Positions 37,001-44,989 of a stretch of DNA of 64,000 bases are shown here, one piece after another. The translations under genes and the position numbers were made by a program. Location of the stretch: positions 178,457,085 to 178,521,084 of the forward strand of contig CM037880.1 of the NCBI GenBank assembly GCA_021292165.1. The letters run 5' to 3'. Positions within the stretch are counted from its first letter, which is position 1. The number at the start of each line of letters is the position of its first letter. The notes beneath the pieces were generated by a model, which was given only the letters and a program-made list of their open reading frames with translations, had not been told where the DNA came from and made no database searches. Origin of the DNA: Shinisaurus crocodilurus. Taxonomy: Eukaryota; Chordata; Lepidosauria; Squamata; Shinisauridae.

Positions 37001-40000
37001 ACAGAAAACAACACCATGTTGATTTTTTTAAAATGTAAAAAATGTTACATTTGCAACAGGGCCAAAGAGAAGGCAAAGGATCTATGAACAGAAACTGGCA
37101 GGAATCTACTATCCTTGCCGCACAGCTTTGGAGCCAGAGTCCGATTCAGAGTTTGAGCAGGATGATTTAGAACCCAGTCCAGTCCTGGGAAGCTCCTCCG
37201 TGTCTGCCTAGCTTCCCATCTGATTGCAGGCTGGAGAAGGGTGATACACCCTATCAGCAACAGCTGCACAATTCGGCCTTGAGGGAGGCCTCTGATTTAC
37301 CGCCTGGGACTGTGAGAACCAAGCAGGAGTAAAATTCCGCAGGGCAGGGGATTCCAGGGGTGTCTCCCAGGTTAAGATGTCAAATAAAAAGAGCAGAACG
37401 GAGACACCCTCTTAGACGCAGTGCTCTCTTATGGACCAGATTCCCCATGTCAGGATAGATCGTCAGAAGGGGAGCTCTACCAGACCCTCCCGTGTATTTA
37501 AGCCAGTGCAGAGTCTGAAGAGCCTTTGCTGGGAACAACATCTCAATTGCCCGGAATACTTCCTTGCCTGGACTTATCATGAACTCTTGTCTGCTTTGAA
37601 TCCTGCATCGTTAAAACTCTTAACTTTGACTGTGTGGATTCTAGCCGTGGAACTTTCTCATTCTCTTGAAAAAAGCAACATGCCAATAGCCTCTGCCTAG
37701 GCTATTTGATTTATTGAGGTCTATAAACACTGTAAGCTTTGTCATGAGCTCTGGAAAGCTGCGCTGTGTAACTTGATCTCCTGCAATAAAGAGTTCCACT
37801 GTTTTTCTTTTCTATGCCGGGTTGCCAGAGTGTGTCAGAAAGTCAGGCCTGACTAATAATGTAATTCCTTTAATGCAGGGGTGCTGAACAACTTTCAGGC
37901 CGAGCGCTGAATTCAATTTTGGAAAAGCTCTTGGGGGTTGCATTCAATTGGGTGGGGCCAAAGTTAAAGGGATGGGGCCAAAGACCAAAATAAAAAATAC
38001 CACTCTATTTTAGCTTAAGCTCTTACTGCCAGTAACTAAGCCTTAGAAAAGGCATTTTAGCCTTTTAGAATGTGGAAAAAATGTGCAACAGCTGGGAAAA
38101 CGCCAAATGATCAGGGACAGAGGGAAATGGGAATCACTTGGTGACATGGGAAAGGGGGCATGGCCATTTGGGGAACCCCAGCTGGCCAGATTTGGCCCCT
38201 GGGTCCAAGGTCCAGAGCCACTGGGTCCAGAGCCAGTGTGGCCTAGTGGTGAGAGTGCTGAACTGGGACTCGGGAGATCCGGGTTCTAGTCCCCGCTCAG
38301 CCATGAAACTCACTGGGTGACTTTGGGCCAGTCGCTGACTCTCAGCCTAACCTACCTCACAGGGTTGTTGTGAGGATAAAATGGAGAGGAGGAGGAGGAG
38401 AATTATGTAAGCCGCCTTGAGTTCCTTGTAGGGAAAAAGGCGGGGTATAAATATAATAAATAAAGGTTCAACACCCTTACTTTATTGGGATCATACAAAA
38501 AGTACTCCTATAGAGAAAAATGAAACATTAGAACTGGCCCTGTGTTTACAAAGAATGCAAATATTTTATTTTAGTGGAAACCAAGTGTTGTATTTCCTCT
38601 CTGTGTTACCTTAGAGGAGGAGGAGGAGGAGGAGGAGGAGGAGGGGGATGTGGCTGAAGGGGAAGAATTGGATGAAGTCCACACAGAATCATCTGGTGAG
38701 GAAGAGGAAGTCTCTGAGCAAGCATCTCAGCAACCTCAGCAGGACACTGTGCCAAAAGACACCCTAGCCGATTCTCAGACAAACTTAGCACCCTCATTAC
38801 CACCTCCAGCACCAGTTAATGCTGCCACTGCAGCTACTCAGGTAACTGTTTGGAGCAATTCTTGTCCCATCAGCTGTGTTAGATGTTTTCTCCCTAATCT
38901 AATCCCTCTATTTTATCTTGATCAAAAGTGCAGAGAAGTCATTGGGTTGTATCCAGTGGCGGCTTTATGCTAGTGGATTTGCTCATGCACAGGGGCTCAC
39001 TCAATGTTTGCTGACCCACCCTATCCACTGCAGCTCCCTGTGCCCCCTGAAAATCTGGTCTGGAGGATTGCAGGACAGGGGGTTGTAGTAAATCTGAAAA
39101 TGAAAATTGGGTACCTCACCTGATGCAAAACCACCACTGGCTACAACCCATCATTCTTTAGTTTCAGACTGAACTTAAATTGTAATAAATAAATTTAGTA
39201 GCAATAGTGGATAAACCTCACACAGCCCTCAAGTGGAAATGGGAACCACTTGGTGACATGGGGAAGGGGGCATGCTGGCTGGGGCATGCTGGGAGTTGTA
39301 GGCCAAAAACATCTGGGGACCCAAGGTTGGAGAACACTAACTTAGTCAAATTTAGGAAAGATGCAGAGAAGCATGGTTCAACCCATTTGTGCAGCAGAAT
39401 AAAAGTCCAGACTGCTTCAGCAGCAAAGGTCCAATTTAACTGAAAAAAAGATCGCACCAATAGAGCTGTCTGAGGATCAGAGCTGGACATCTCAGTCCTG
39501 AAGGCATTTGTATGGCAAGTGCTTGGAACTGCTTACATCCTAAGTCAGTAATGGGTCATTTTATTAGAATATATAGCATGGCCAACATAAATTGAACATA
39601 CACCCATGGATTTTTGAGAGTGCAAGTCATGGAAAGTAATCCCAAGTACATACCTATTTGATCTCCCTCTCATGGGCATGCCATACAGTCATTTCTGAAC
39701 AGTCATGGTTCTCAGGTATTATAAAGAAATCAAAGCAAATGGACAATGCTGGCATAATCCAGACAATGTGATGTGGCATGATCAATGTACTGCACAAATT
39801 ACAGGGGGCAGAAGAGGAAGGGGGACCCTTACTTTTTGTGACAGCTCCACTTGGTTACTGTTTTTAGAAGGCTACAGGAGGGAGGCATGATTTGGCTGAA
39901 GCTGGGAGGAGTTGGGCTGAGGTTTGTCAATTTCATTAAGGACACCCTATCCTTCCCCTCATAATTCAAGCACTGGATCCATAAGCAACTTAATCAGGTC

Positions 40001-41036
40001 ATCTAAGTTAAAGTACATTTAAATATACTTATATATAGAAAGCAAGGACATTACTCGTTGCTCATGTTATCACTTTATAATGGGATTAAATTTGAAAGGG
40101 TTATTTGGCTGCGGAATGGGTGAATCTGTCAAGCTTCATTTTGCTCAGATTCTCATTTTTCCAAGGCTAAGTTTGTTCCATCCTGTTTCTACATTGGATT
40201 GCTTTTTCTTTTAGTCTGCATGAAAATTTGTACATATTTTCATGCATATTTTTCAAGATATGCACATTTAGGATGCATTTTTTTTCAAATATACACATTT
40301 GTCTGTGCTCCTATTTATTATTATTTATTTACAGTTTACCCTGCTCTTCAGCCAAAAAAATGTATACATTTTTCAAATGTATACATTCTTTACAATAGAT
40401 TTTCCCATTAAATGAAGTGTTTTTGCATACATTTGCCCAAATATACACAATTTTTTGTATGCACTTTTACCAAATGTATGAATTTTTATACTTTTTGGGG
40501 GGCGCAAACTGCATCACAAGCTTCACAAAGCTTCAGATGTGAACTGAACTAATTTCTCACCCATCCTTAGCTGCAACCAGTAAGCCCAGTTCTTAAGCTC
40601 AAATGTAGCAGATCAAGACTAATTTTAATGTCAAGAGAACCCTTGATTAGCCATGCTACATGGGGGAGGGAGAGAAAGAACTTACACAGTCATTCATATT
40701 CCATTCATTGTTTTCTTTCCTTTTCTCTGAAATCTGTCCTATTAAGGGTGAAGTTGTGCTGACTGCTAACCAAAGTCTGCAGGGCTAGTAGAAGCTGAAC
40801 CACAATCAAGTGAAGAGCCAACTGATCCCTTGTTTTATCCTAGCTGGTATGAAGCTCAGCAGCCATGCCAAACAAGCAACTCAAATGCAGCCCCAGTGAC
40901 TGAAAGTAGGCAGGTAGGGCCTTCCATTCCTGTAGAGGTGAATGCAAAGAAGGCAGAAGCTCCAGAAGCAGCTACTACAAATGGGAGTTCTGCTGTGAGT
41001 GGTAAGGAAGCTAACACACCTACGGATACTTCACAG
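16796..41036 (+). CDS. TRIM55: TRIM55 (MuRF2) gene, nine coding exons, final exon not found
   Basis: Muscle RING-finger protein 2 is an E3 ubiquitin ligase that associates with microtubules, titin and the M-band in striated muscle. The joined exons give about 501 residues. The RING finger has C26, C29, C42, H44, C47, C50, C78 and C81. A MuRF-conserved stretch spans about 88-112, followed by a B-box with C124, H127, C136, C139, C144, C147, H153 and C156. Then come a coiled coil (about 168-270), a COS box (about 271-329) and an acidic tail. The start codon gives [20 protein letters not shown], close to the conserved TRIM55 N-terminus, which separates it from TRIM63 and TRIM54. The human protein is about 548 residues, so about 45 C-terminal residues are missing. 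Exon 9 carries a one-base frame break. Splice sites are all GT-AG. Confidence 0.93.
16964..17578 (+). other. TRIM55: TRIM55 intron 1
   Basis: A 615-bp intron with a GTAGGT donor and an AACAG acceptor. AT-rich; no element or gene recognised. Confidence 0.85.
17579..17751 (+). CDS. TRIM55: TRIM55 coding exon 2 (RING end and MuRF-conserved region)
   Basis: Encodes residues 57-113 plus two bases of codon 114. It completes the RING with C78-P-S-C81 and carries the MuRF family stretch [20 protein letters not shown]. The donor is AG|GTAATG. The 173-nt length leaves phase 2, matched by one base at the start of exon 3. Confidence 0.95.
17752..18379 (+). other. TRIM55: TRIM55 intron 2, first part
   Basis: Intron 2 runs 17752-23958 (6.2 kb). 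This first part shows no recognisable element or gene. Confidence 0.7.
18390..18665 (+). repeat. Dispersed repeat family D, copy 1
   Basis: Shares with 26868-27122 blocks such as CCAGTGTTGAAG, ATTGCCAGTCCAGCTGGCTT and CACCATCTT...CCTCAGGCAGTAAAAT. Both are in the same orientation. Possibly an old DNA transposon fragment; class unknown. Confidence 0.55.
19018..19057. repeat. (GAT)n microsatellite
   Basis: About 13 tandem GAT units in TRIM55 intron 2. Confidence 0.95.
19267..19390. mobile_element. Foldback hAT-type MITE
   Basis: The two halves are near-perfect inverted copies: GGCTCTCCAACCTTGGGTCC on the left and its complement ending GGTTGGAGAGCCCTG on the right. The outer ends CGGGGG/CCCTG fit a hAT-type terminus. 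It belongs to the same hairpin family as 46226-46380 and the half copy near 39284. Flanking 8-mers match poorly. Confidence 0.75.
19958..20330 (+). repeat. Dispersed repeat family E, copy 1
   Basis: Shares with 24697-25110, 27622-27935 and 44990-45215 the blocks TTTGAGATGGCCCTC-like, GGTGGGCCCTTCCTA, TTACCT...GCAG, CATTTTAAT and CAGCACTCATTGGAG-type sequence. All are in the same orientation. An interspersed element of unknown class. Confidence 0.55.
20531..20695 (+). repeat. 5S rRNA-derived SINE with CR1-like tail, copy 2
   Basis: Starts GGCCTGTGGCTCACTCTGGC, contains AAGCTAAGCAGAGTCAGGCC and TGGTTATTACTTGAATGGGA (5S A, intermediate and C boxes), and ends GTAGGCCCCTTCCAACTCTA. Close to copy 1. 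Confidence 0.85.
20696..22270 (+). other. TRIM55: TRIM55 intron 2, middle part
   Basis: No repeat family or gene was recognised with confidence. Several short overlapping frames occur but show no family resemblance. Confidence 0.5.
22271..22507 (-). repeat. tRNA-derived SINE, copy 3
   Basis: Same family as 2704-2934, with the tail at the left (TTTTATTTATTTATTATATT) and the tRNA-like head at the right (CCACACTGGCTC). Confidence 0.85.
22699..23246. mobile_element. Non-autonomous hAT element with GACTC-rich arms
   Basis: The 548-bp element begins CAGGGATG and ends CATCCCTG (8-bp perfect inverted ends). It is flanked by an exact 8-bp duplication CTCTGTTG (22691-22698 and 23247-23254). Both arms are built from repeated GACTCG/CGAGTC units. 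The left arm ends with ACCAAGGACTCTTCAACATC at about 22823-22842, and the same sequence recurs at the right end. The centre has no transposase. Confidence 0.92.
23480..23657 (+). repeat. Dispersed repeat family G, fragment
   Basis: Shares with 63030-63422 the blocks GAAGCA...GAGGAGAAG-like, CTCTTGTCAGTGGGCTCC, CATACCTACCCTTGATGC and GGCCCTG. A 3'-end fragment of an unclassified repeat. Confidence 0.5.
23660..23870 (+). repeat. tRNA-Ala-derived SINE
   Basis: The head GGGGAGAGGTCATAGCTCAA then TGGTAGAGCAT and GGTTCAATCCATGGCATCTC resembles tRNA-Ala with A and B boxes, but the anticodon arm is degenerate. The body (AAAGACCTCTGCCTTGGAGA, then GAGAGCTGCTGCTGGTCA) and the end GCAGTTTCCTATGT are a SINE body, not a tRNA. 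It ends 88 bp before TRIM55 exon 3. Confidence 0.8.
23959..24124 (+). CDS. TRIM55: TRIM55 coding exon 3 (B-box)
   Basis: Completes codon 114 and encodes residues 115-169. The B-box type 2 ligands C124, H127, C136, C139, C144, C147, H153 and C156 are all present in [20 protein letters not shown] then [13 protein letters not shown]. The acceptor is TATTCACAG and the donor AAG|GTAAAA (phase 0). Confidence 0.95.
24125..24696 (+). other. TRIM55: TRIM55 intron 3, first part
   Basis: Intron 3 runs 24125-26327. No element was recognised in this part. Confidence 0.6.
24697..25110 (+). repeat. Dispersed repeat family E, copy 2
   Basis: Contains GACTCCAGATTTGAGATGGT, GGTGGGGCCCTTCCTACATC and two near-copies of CATTTTAAT..CC(C)ACAAT. 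Includes a short (TG)n at about 24901-24914. Same family as 19958, 27622 and 44990. Confidence 0.55.
25111..26327 (+). other. TRIM55: TRIM55 intron 3, remainder
   Basis: A G run at 25602-25617 and a MITE-like fragment at about 25990-26085 (GGCTGCAATCGTATAGATAC ... GACATTATAGGATTCC). Otherwise no element recognised. Confidence 0.5.
26328..26423 (+). CDS. TRIM55: TRIM55 coding exon 4 (coiled coil start)
   Basis: A 96-nt exon encoding residues 170-201, [20 protein letters not shown] then [12 protein letters not shown]. This helical stretch follows the B-box and begins the coiled coil that dimerises MuRF proteins. Acceptor ATTATAG, donor GAG|GTAAGC. The sequence CAGTTTGCAGAACAGTT just after the donor partly repeats the exon end. 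Confidence 0.95.
26868..27122 (+). repeat. Dispersed repeat family D, copy 2
   Basis: Matches 18390-18665 in the same orientation (CAGTGTTGAAG, TTGCCAGCCCAGTCAACTTT, GGCACCATCTTGCTCTTC then TCCTCAGACAGCAAAAT). Confidence 0.55.
27622..27935 (+). repeat. Dispersed repeat family E, copy 3
   Basis: Contains CTTCAGGTTTGAAGGGACCC, GTGGGCTTACCTAGTC and GTTAAATTTCCCAGAATGCC. Same family and orientation as 19958, 24697 and 44990. Confidence 0.5.
27936..30622 (+). other. TRIM55: TRIM55 intron 4, central part
   Basis: Intron 4 runs 26424-32073 (5.65 kb). No family was recognised in this 2.7-kb part. Short frames near 28300-29400 overlap on both strands in GC-richer sequence without resemblance to known proteins. 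Confidence 0.45.
30631..30743. mobile_element. Foldback hAT-type MITE with exact duplication
   Basis: The 113-bp hairpin element begins CAGCCTTCCCTAACCTG and ends CAGGTTGGGGAAGGCTG. It is flanked by an exact 8-bp duplication ATTTAGAC (30623-30630 and 30744-30751). The inner arms CAGATGTG/CACATCTG are the hallmark of the hairpin family that recurs through the window. Confidence 0.9.
30752..31130 (-). repeat. Dispersed repeat, LINE/SINE-like 3' part
   Basis: Contains the pattern GGGGCTTACAACAGTTAAAATA followed by A/C-rich sequence and a block with GGTATTCCATAGTCTTTGTT and GAGAAGGCCCT. This is the same layout as 10306-10725 (TTCCATAAATTG, GAGAAGGCCGT), read in the same orientation but diverged. 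Confidence 0.45.
31131..32073 (+). other. TRIM55: TRIM55 intron 4, end
   Basis: AT-rich, no element recognised. The acceptor of exon 5 (ATTCATTCACAG) closes the intron. Confidence 0.5.
32074..32307 (+). CDS. TRIM55: TRIM55 coding exon 5 (coiled coil)
   Basis: A 234-nt exon encoding residues 202-279, from [20 protein letters not shown] to [10 protein letters not shown]. Rich in Glu, Lys and Leu with heptad spacing, forming the main coiled coil and the start of the COS box. The donor is CAG|GTATGT. The exon is a multiple of three with phase 0 at both ends. Confidence 0.95.
32366..32520 (-). repeat. Dispersed repeat with ATTTATT tail
   Basis: Just after exon 5, ATTTATTTATTTATTGCATT then TATCCTGCCTTTCAGC and GAGCGGCTTACAAAG match the generic 3' end of interspersed elements read on the minus strand. 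Class uncertain. Confidence 0.5.
32966..33887 (-). mobile_element. Solo LTR with 5-bp target duplication
   Basis: The 922-bp segment is flanked by ATACC on both sides (32961-32965 and 33888-33892). Its ends are AGTGGAAG and CTTTTCACA, which pair as inverted ends if one base of the left end has mutated. On the minus strand there is a TATAAAA box (about 33605-33599) and an AATAAA signal (33129-33124). Around 33275-33490 are two kinds of short tandem repeat based on GGTCCGGTC(T/A)ACCCAAGCGGC. Confidence 0.75.
33912..34037. mobile_element. TTAA-flanked palindromic MITE
   Basis: Flanked by TTAA on each side (33912-33915 and 34034-34037), as in piggyBac-type insertion. The inverted ends are GGGTGCAATCCTATG and CATAGGATTGTACC. 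Inner arms GCCTACAACTCCCAGCA / TGCTGGGAGTTGTAGGC make the element an almost complete hairpin. The outer arms match a dispersed MITE family (10050, 13006, 25990, 53525) and the inner arms match the hAT hairpin family. Confidence 0.75.
34038..35278 (+). other. TRIM55: TRIM55 intron 5, second half
   Basis: Intron 5 runs 32308-35278. A hAT-like fragment beginning CAGGGCTGGATTAACCATTA lies at about 34622. The rest is AT-rich and unrecognised. Confidence 0.5.
35279..35301 (+). CDS. TRIM55: TRIM55 coding exon 6 (23-nt microexon)
   Basis: This tiny exon encodes NAKALLQ plus two bases. It lies between a TTTTTCACAG acceptor and a GTAAGT donor. It is required to keep the frame between VFLQ in exon 5 and [10 protein letters not shown] in exon 7. 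A microexon at this place in the COS-box region is, as I recall, a shared feature of MuRF genes. Confidence 0.92.
35419..35543 (+). CDS. TRIM55: TRIM55 coding exon 7 (COS box)
   Basis: Completes codon 287 and encodes residues 288-328 plus one base: [20 protein letters not shown] then [20 protein letters not shown] and R. This is the COS box, which in MuRF proteins mediates microtubule binding. Intron 6 before it is only 117 bp. Donor GAG|GTACAT (phase 1). Confidence 0.94.
35544..37040 (+). other. TRIM55: TRIM55 intron 7, first half
   Basis: Intron 7 runs 35544-38614. It contains a perfect 16-bp inverted repeat with a 5-nt loop at 36420-36456. Otherwise no element recognised. Confidence 0.5.
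36420..36456. repeat. Perfect 16-bp inverted repeat, 5-nt loop
   Basis: Left arm CCCAGTCCAATGGCCA, loop GTATA, right arm TGGCCATTGGACTGGG. All 16 pairs match. An additional ATGGCC occurs 3 bases after the right arm. Confidence 0.95.
37045..37840 (+). mobile_element. Candidate LTR-like element, boundaries uncertain
   Basis: A block unlike its surroundings with a TATA-like GTATTTAAGCC at about 37493 and an AATAAA at 37786-37791 in TGCAATAAAGAGTTCCACTG, about 290 bp apart. The sequence CTTGCCTGGACTTATC then TTAACTTTGACTGTGTGGA resembles the end part of 51480-51990. No clean terminal repeats or target duplication were found. Confidence 0.4.
37871..38213 (+). repeat. Dispersed repeat family A, copy 2
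   Basis: Matches 2240-2592. Starts CAGGGGTGCTGAACAACTTT and ends TTTGGCCCCTG, suggesting hAT-type ends. Confidence 0.65.
38229..38463 (+). repeat. tRNA-derived SINE, copy 4
   Basis: The only plus-strand copy in the window: AGAGCCAGTGTGGCCTAGTG, GGGTTCTAGTCCCC, CTCACAGGGTTGTTGTGAGG, then GGCGGGGTATAAATATAATA and a TAAATAAA tail. It ends 151 bp before TRIM55 exon 8. Confidence 0.88.
38615..38841 (+). CDS. TRIM55: TRIM55 coding exon 8 (acidic region)
   Basis: Completes codon 329 and encodes residues 330-404. It opens with a run of Glu encoded by tandem GAG (38615-38643). It continues through an acidic stretch with [20 protein letters not shown] and a Pro/Ala-rich end [17 protein letters not shown]. 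Acidic C-terminal tails are typical of TRIM55. Acceptor TTACCTTAG, donor CAG|GTAACT (phase 0). Confidence 0.9.
38842..40746 (+). other. TRIM55: TRIM55 intron 8
   Basis: Contains a palindromic element with arms GGGTTGTATCCAGTGGCGG and CCACTGGCTACAACCC (about 38945-39150), half of a hAT hairpin (about 39265-39350), and an AT-rich stretch of repeated ATTTGTACATAT/TTTTCATGCAT-type units at about 40215-40500. Confidence 0.55.
40747..41036 (+). CDS. TRIM55: TRIM55 coding exon 9, with a one-base frame break
   Basis: After the acceptor CTATTAAG the exon begins [12 protein letters not shown] in the frame from exon 8 and meets TAG at 40786-40788. From 40785 another frame runs clean to the donor at 41036: [20 protein letters not shown] then WYEAQQ and on to [13 protein letters not shown], with DPLFYPSWY and SAVSGKE matching TRIM55. 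The length, 290 nt, is one short of a multiple of three although both splice junctions are phase 0. The simplest reading is one missing base near the GGG at 40782-40784, either an assembly error or a real lesion. Confidence 0.85.
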
Positions 41037-42599
41037 GTTAGTATATAGTCTCTTGGGAGTATGTTGTATTCAGTCAGGATTCTACATGAAACGTAATACT
41101 AAAAGGGGGGAAAAATCTGTAGGTAAATTGTTTTTGTGAACCTTTGCCACTACAACCAGGTGGACTTTCAATGAAATCTGAAAAATAAATCACTTTGATT
41201 TAAAATGGCCACATTCTCAAAGTTAAACACAAACAATGTTGCAAATTAGTGTGTGATGCATTATTATTTTTACACAGAATACAATTTTTCTTTTGTGTGT
41301 ACAGGCTTTAAGATCTAGTCCAGGGGTAGGCGACTTGGTACTCTCAAGATGTTTTGGACTACAGCTACCATCAGTCCCAGCCAGCATGGCCAATTGTCAG
41401 GGATTGTGGGAGTTGTAGCCTAAAATATCTGGAGGGCACTACAAAAGGGAGTTCTAGTTAGTCACTTTGGAATGGTTTCATGTATGTTAGTTTCACTCCC
41501 CAAGAGACAACTTCAGCAGACAATTTGTAATGTTTTACTGAACACCACCTGTCTTGGAATTAGCTCTACATTTTGGAAGGCCCTTGGGCAAGCTGCCCTC
41601 AGTCGGGGACCCTCCCTGAGAGATTCACTTCCTTGCCACTGTCACTATTACCCATTTGCTTTTCCTCTCCCTCTGGGCCCGATCTGCACCACTGTCCAGA
41701 AGGAGAGGGCAAGGCAAGTAGAGGCTGTTCCCCTTCTCTTTGCTCCCCACACTACTTGCATGTTTGGCGAGGACAGGTGAACAGGCAGCAACAGCAAGCA
41801 GGACGAAGGGGTTCAGGCACTCAGCAGTGCCGCCCTGCCCCCCCGCTGGGACGTGAGCCATGACAATGCCAAGCTTGTTTGCAAACAACGTAAAAGAGGT
41901 GTATATAAAACTGCTCTGAAGTGACCCTATCAAAGAGGTTAACACATGGATATTAAGAGACATGGCTGAGATCCAAAGAATGTGCAACTAGTTCCATGTG
42001 CTCAACCGGACATTGGGCTTGAATTTCTCTGCCTTTTGTGTAGCCCTCCCTCCACAAAAAAATAATTAAAAAATGCTGCACAGAAAACAATTTCTGAAAT
42101 GCAAGAAAGTTTCAGAAGCAATTTGTGATATGGGGTGCAGTGTGCAAGCCCTTGAACATACCAGCAGCTCTTTGGATCCTGCATCATGTCAATAAAAGCT
42201 AGCTTTGGAAACAGTTCTGAGTTGCCCATGCACAAGGTCAATTAGGAACTGAAAGTGTTTAATTGACCAGAATTTCATGCACGCAAATACCAGAATAGCA
42301 AGAGAAGATTCCATCGGTCTTTGTCCCTCTATCATTAAATAAGACAGATCGTGTAATTCTACAACTGCTGGATATACAGCTTTTGCTTCTAATTCTCTCA
42401 ACTCTGGTTGTACAACCATCTCAGTCACACATCTGGAACATACAGTTGTCCTTCTTTAGCATTTTCTGTATGTACACTATTTGATTTGCAACTCATTCGG
42501 TTTCTTTTGTATGACTGGCAGCATTTTAATTTTGCATTTCCAGTAACTTATCCAGTGCATTTTTCCAATTGTTTGTGCTATAGTCATAAAACAGTACAA
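41037..42599 (+). other. Downstream of TRIM55 exon 9, no gene seen
   Basis: Probably the last TRIM55 intron. Holds a hairpin MITE at about 41321-41440 and a fragment resembling family G at about 41555-41850. No exon encoding the TRIM55 C-terminus was recognised. Confidence 0.5.
41321..41440. mobile_element. Foldback hAT-type MITE
   Basis: Starts CAGGGGTAGGCGACTTGG; arms TTTTGGACTACAGCTACCAT and GGGAGTTGTAGCCTAAAATA form the hairpin typical of this family. The right end GGAGGGCACT lacks a clean CTG. Confidence 0.65.
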
Positions 42600-42985
42600 T
42601 ACAATGACCTGGTTTGAACAACATGGTGGGTTATCATGGGTTAAATAACTCATGATGAGCCACAGTATGTGCTGGTGCTGTGCAGCCACTGGTTTTGAAT
42701 ATGCAACCCCTGATCGGGGCAATCAGGGGTTGTGCCATGTCATGTGAACCCAGCCACTGTGGATTATTTGAGGTTTAAACAACACTTGCATTTCCTTCAA
42801 TTAGTAGTAGGGCTATGTGAGGTTGTTTAACTCTCAAATAACCCATGGCTGGGTTTGCAACACAACCCCTGATCGGGGGCTGTATGTTCAAAATGGTGGC
42901 TGCACCTGCCCGGCATGTGCTGCAGCTTATTGTGGGTTGAATAACCCACAATGGCCCAGCTGTGTAGTGCAAACCAGCCCAATGG
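42600..42985. mobile_element. Large palindromic MITE
   Basis: Two inverted halves: left with CTGGTTTGAACAACATG, GGTTATCATGGGTTAAATAA and CAACCCCTGATCGGGGC; right with the same blocks in reverse order and complement, ending GTAGTGCAAACCAG. Shared ATAACCCA/TGGGTTAT motifs support one element. No clear target duplication. Confidence 0.6.
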
Positions 42986-43280
42986 GCTGGATCCAGACTT
43001 GAGTTCAGCAGAGTTCCACATTCAGTAGAGGAAGTGGTGGGGAGGTGATTTTTGACAATTCCTCGTTCCCCTTGCAGCCCCCTGAAAAACTACTGTGGAA
43101 GGTTGGGGGGCCCTCTGTAACATTATTGGAGGTGGCACTGGGGGCTTGCAGGGGAAGAGGCAATCAGCAAAAATCACCTCCCCACTAGCAGGAAGCCACC
43201 ACTGGATCCCTGGTCTATCTGGAAATGGAAGGAACCCTTCCATTTACAGGGAACCAAGTCTGGATATAACCCGATAAAGT
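42970..43280. mobile_element. TIR element of the GGATCCAGACT family
   Basis: Ends GGGCTGGATCCAGACTTG and CAAGTCTGGATATAACCC are inverted copies. Related ends occur at 38945-39150, 60563-60690 and 62155-62420. Confidence 0.6.
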
Positions 43281-43320
43281 TACTACAATAGATTTACATT
43301 CAGGTAGAAATCCTGTACAC

Positions 43321-43458
43321 CAATGGCAGGGAATGTATGGCTCTCCAGATGTTGTTGGACTGCAGTTCCTATCAGCCCCAGCCAACATAGTCAGTGGTGA
43401 GGGATCATGGGAGTTGCAGTCCAACAACATCTGGAGGGCCACACATTCCCCATCACTG
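43321..43458. mobile_element. Foldback hAT-type MITE
   Basis: Starts CAATGGCAGGGAATGTATGG and ends CACATTCCCCATCACTG, with inner arms CTCCAGATGTTGTTGGACTG and its complement. Flanking 8-mers CTGTACAC and CTAGACAC match at 6 of 8 positions. Confidence 0.75.
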
Positions 43459-44989
43459 CTAGACACGCAGACCTCAGAGTTACATTAGCTCAGTGGGGCT
43501 ACTTCTAGAGACATGAATAAGATTGCACTGTAAATTACTATTGCAATTTCAGTAAGAGTGCAAAATTGGTGTCTGATAATATCTTTGACACTGATGATGT
43601 CTTAAAATGCTTGCTAATTAAAATCAGTAGGAGTTATGCTGCAAAGCCAAAATTTCATCCATCGTTACCGACTCCTTTCCAATCTGCTTGTGAAATTGAT
43701 CATGTTCCTAGGTGAAAGATTCAAGAAAATGGTCTGAGGGCTACATGCAAACAATGTACTTAATATACATGATGAATTCACCTTTGCACATTGTAAGATC
43801 TTGAAACTTACAATTTAAAAAGATTCACTAAACATTTAGTATATACGTTTAGGAGTGCCAAATCTCTTGTTTATTTAACATTTCTATTCTTTATCACATT
43901 ACATGAAATTACATCTTACTGATCTCTATGGAACTTCCATATATTTGCGCTGTGAATTGCATCAAGGCTGAGCTGTGGAAAGCTGCCAGAGCTGGGAACC
44001 AGGAGTTGAACTAGGCAGTCAGAGCTGGAGACCATACAGAGATACACAACAGAGCCAGAAAGACCTTGTTGCAAGATCCTGCCCAAACAGGAAGCCTTTC
44101 ATAGCCCTTCCTGTTCCGGAGGGCCCAATGACCAGCTTGGGTGGGTGGAGTCAGTCTAGATCTTGAGAATATATTTCACTGTCAGGAAGAGGTTCCCAGC
44201 TGCAGTTCTGCTAGCTCGCCACATGGGGCAGCCAGCCGCACACAGGACCTAACTACTTGTGACACTAATGATGTGAGGTTAGCAATCATGTCATCATTGT
44301 TTTTTAAAAAGTACCAGGCATGGGGTAGAGGTTCACAACACGTGGGGAGGTGAGATTTAAGCCTTCCCTCCCCAGCCACAACCTCAGTAACCCCCCCCCC
44401 CTCTTGGATTAGCATGGGGTGGGGGGGAAACACTTCCCTTTGATACCAATGGGAAGCTTTTTCCTAAGGCTAATTGCCATGGGAGAGATTTTTTACTGAG
44501 ATCACTGCTGAGGAAGGAAGGCTTAAAATGGCCCTCCCTGTGCACTGCAGTGCTGATTACTTTTCCATCCCCGCTCCAACCCCCACGTCCCTGCACCTGG
44601 CATTTAATTTTTAAAAAACAACATGATTGCTAAGCGACACATGTAGCTAGGCCCATGGAACTAAAGGCACCTGGTTCTAGGCCTGGCAGCTCCTGACATG
44701 GGCAATAAGAACAGGAATGTGTAAAGAAATATGGGAAACAATAAGAACAAGCATCAGCGGTTCAGCAGTCGTGAGCGACCCAAGAGCATTGGGTTATATT
44801 GCTGAACAGGAGAAAAGTACGGTGGAAGAGAGAATGACATAACCGTAGGGTTAATTGGGAGAAAGAAAAGGAATAAGGAAGTGTTTTGGAGAAAGTGTCA
44901 CGGGGGAAAACAGAGGACATATGTACACCGCAAATGTAAACTGACTGAATAGTTATTCCTTCTCCACAGGGAACCTTGAGACAGGACCC
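43459..44989. other. Non-coding, no gene seen
   Basis: No recognised element apart from a C run at about 44391-44400. Short frames overlap on both strands and match nothing known. Confidence 0.45.

Noticed and set aside
37045..37840. Possible host gene with TATA-like site and polyadenylation signal
   Set aside because: The open frames are short and there is no family match; the layout fits an LTR-like element better, though its ends are not proven.
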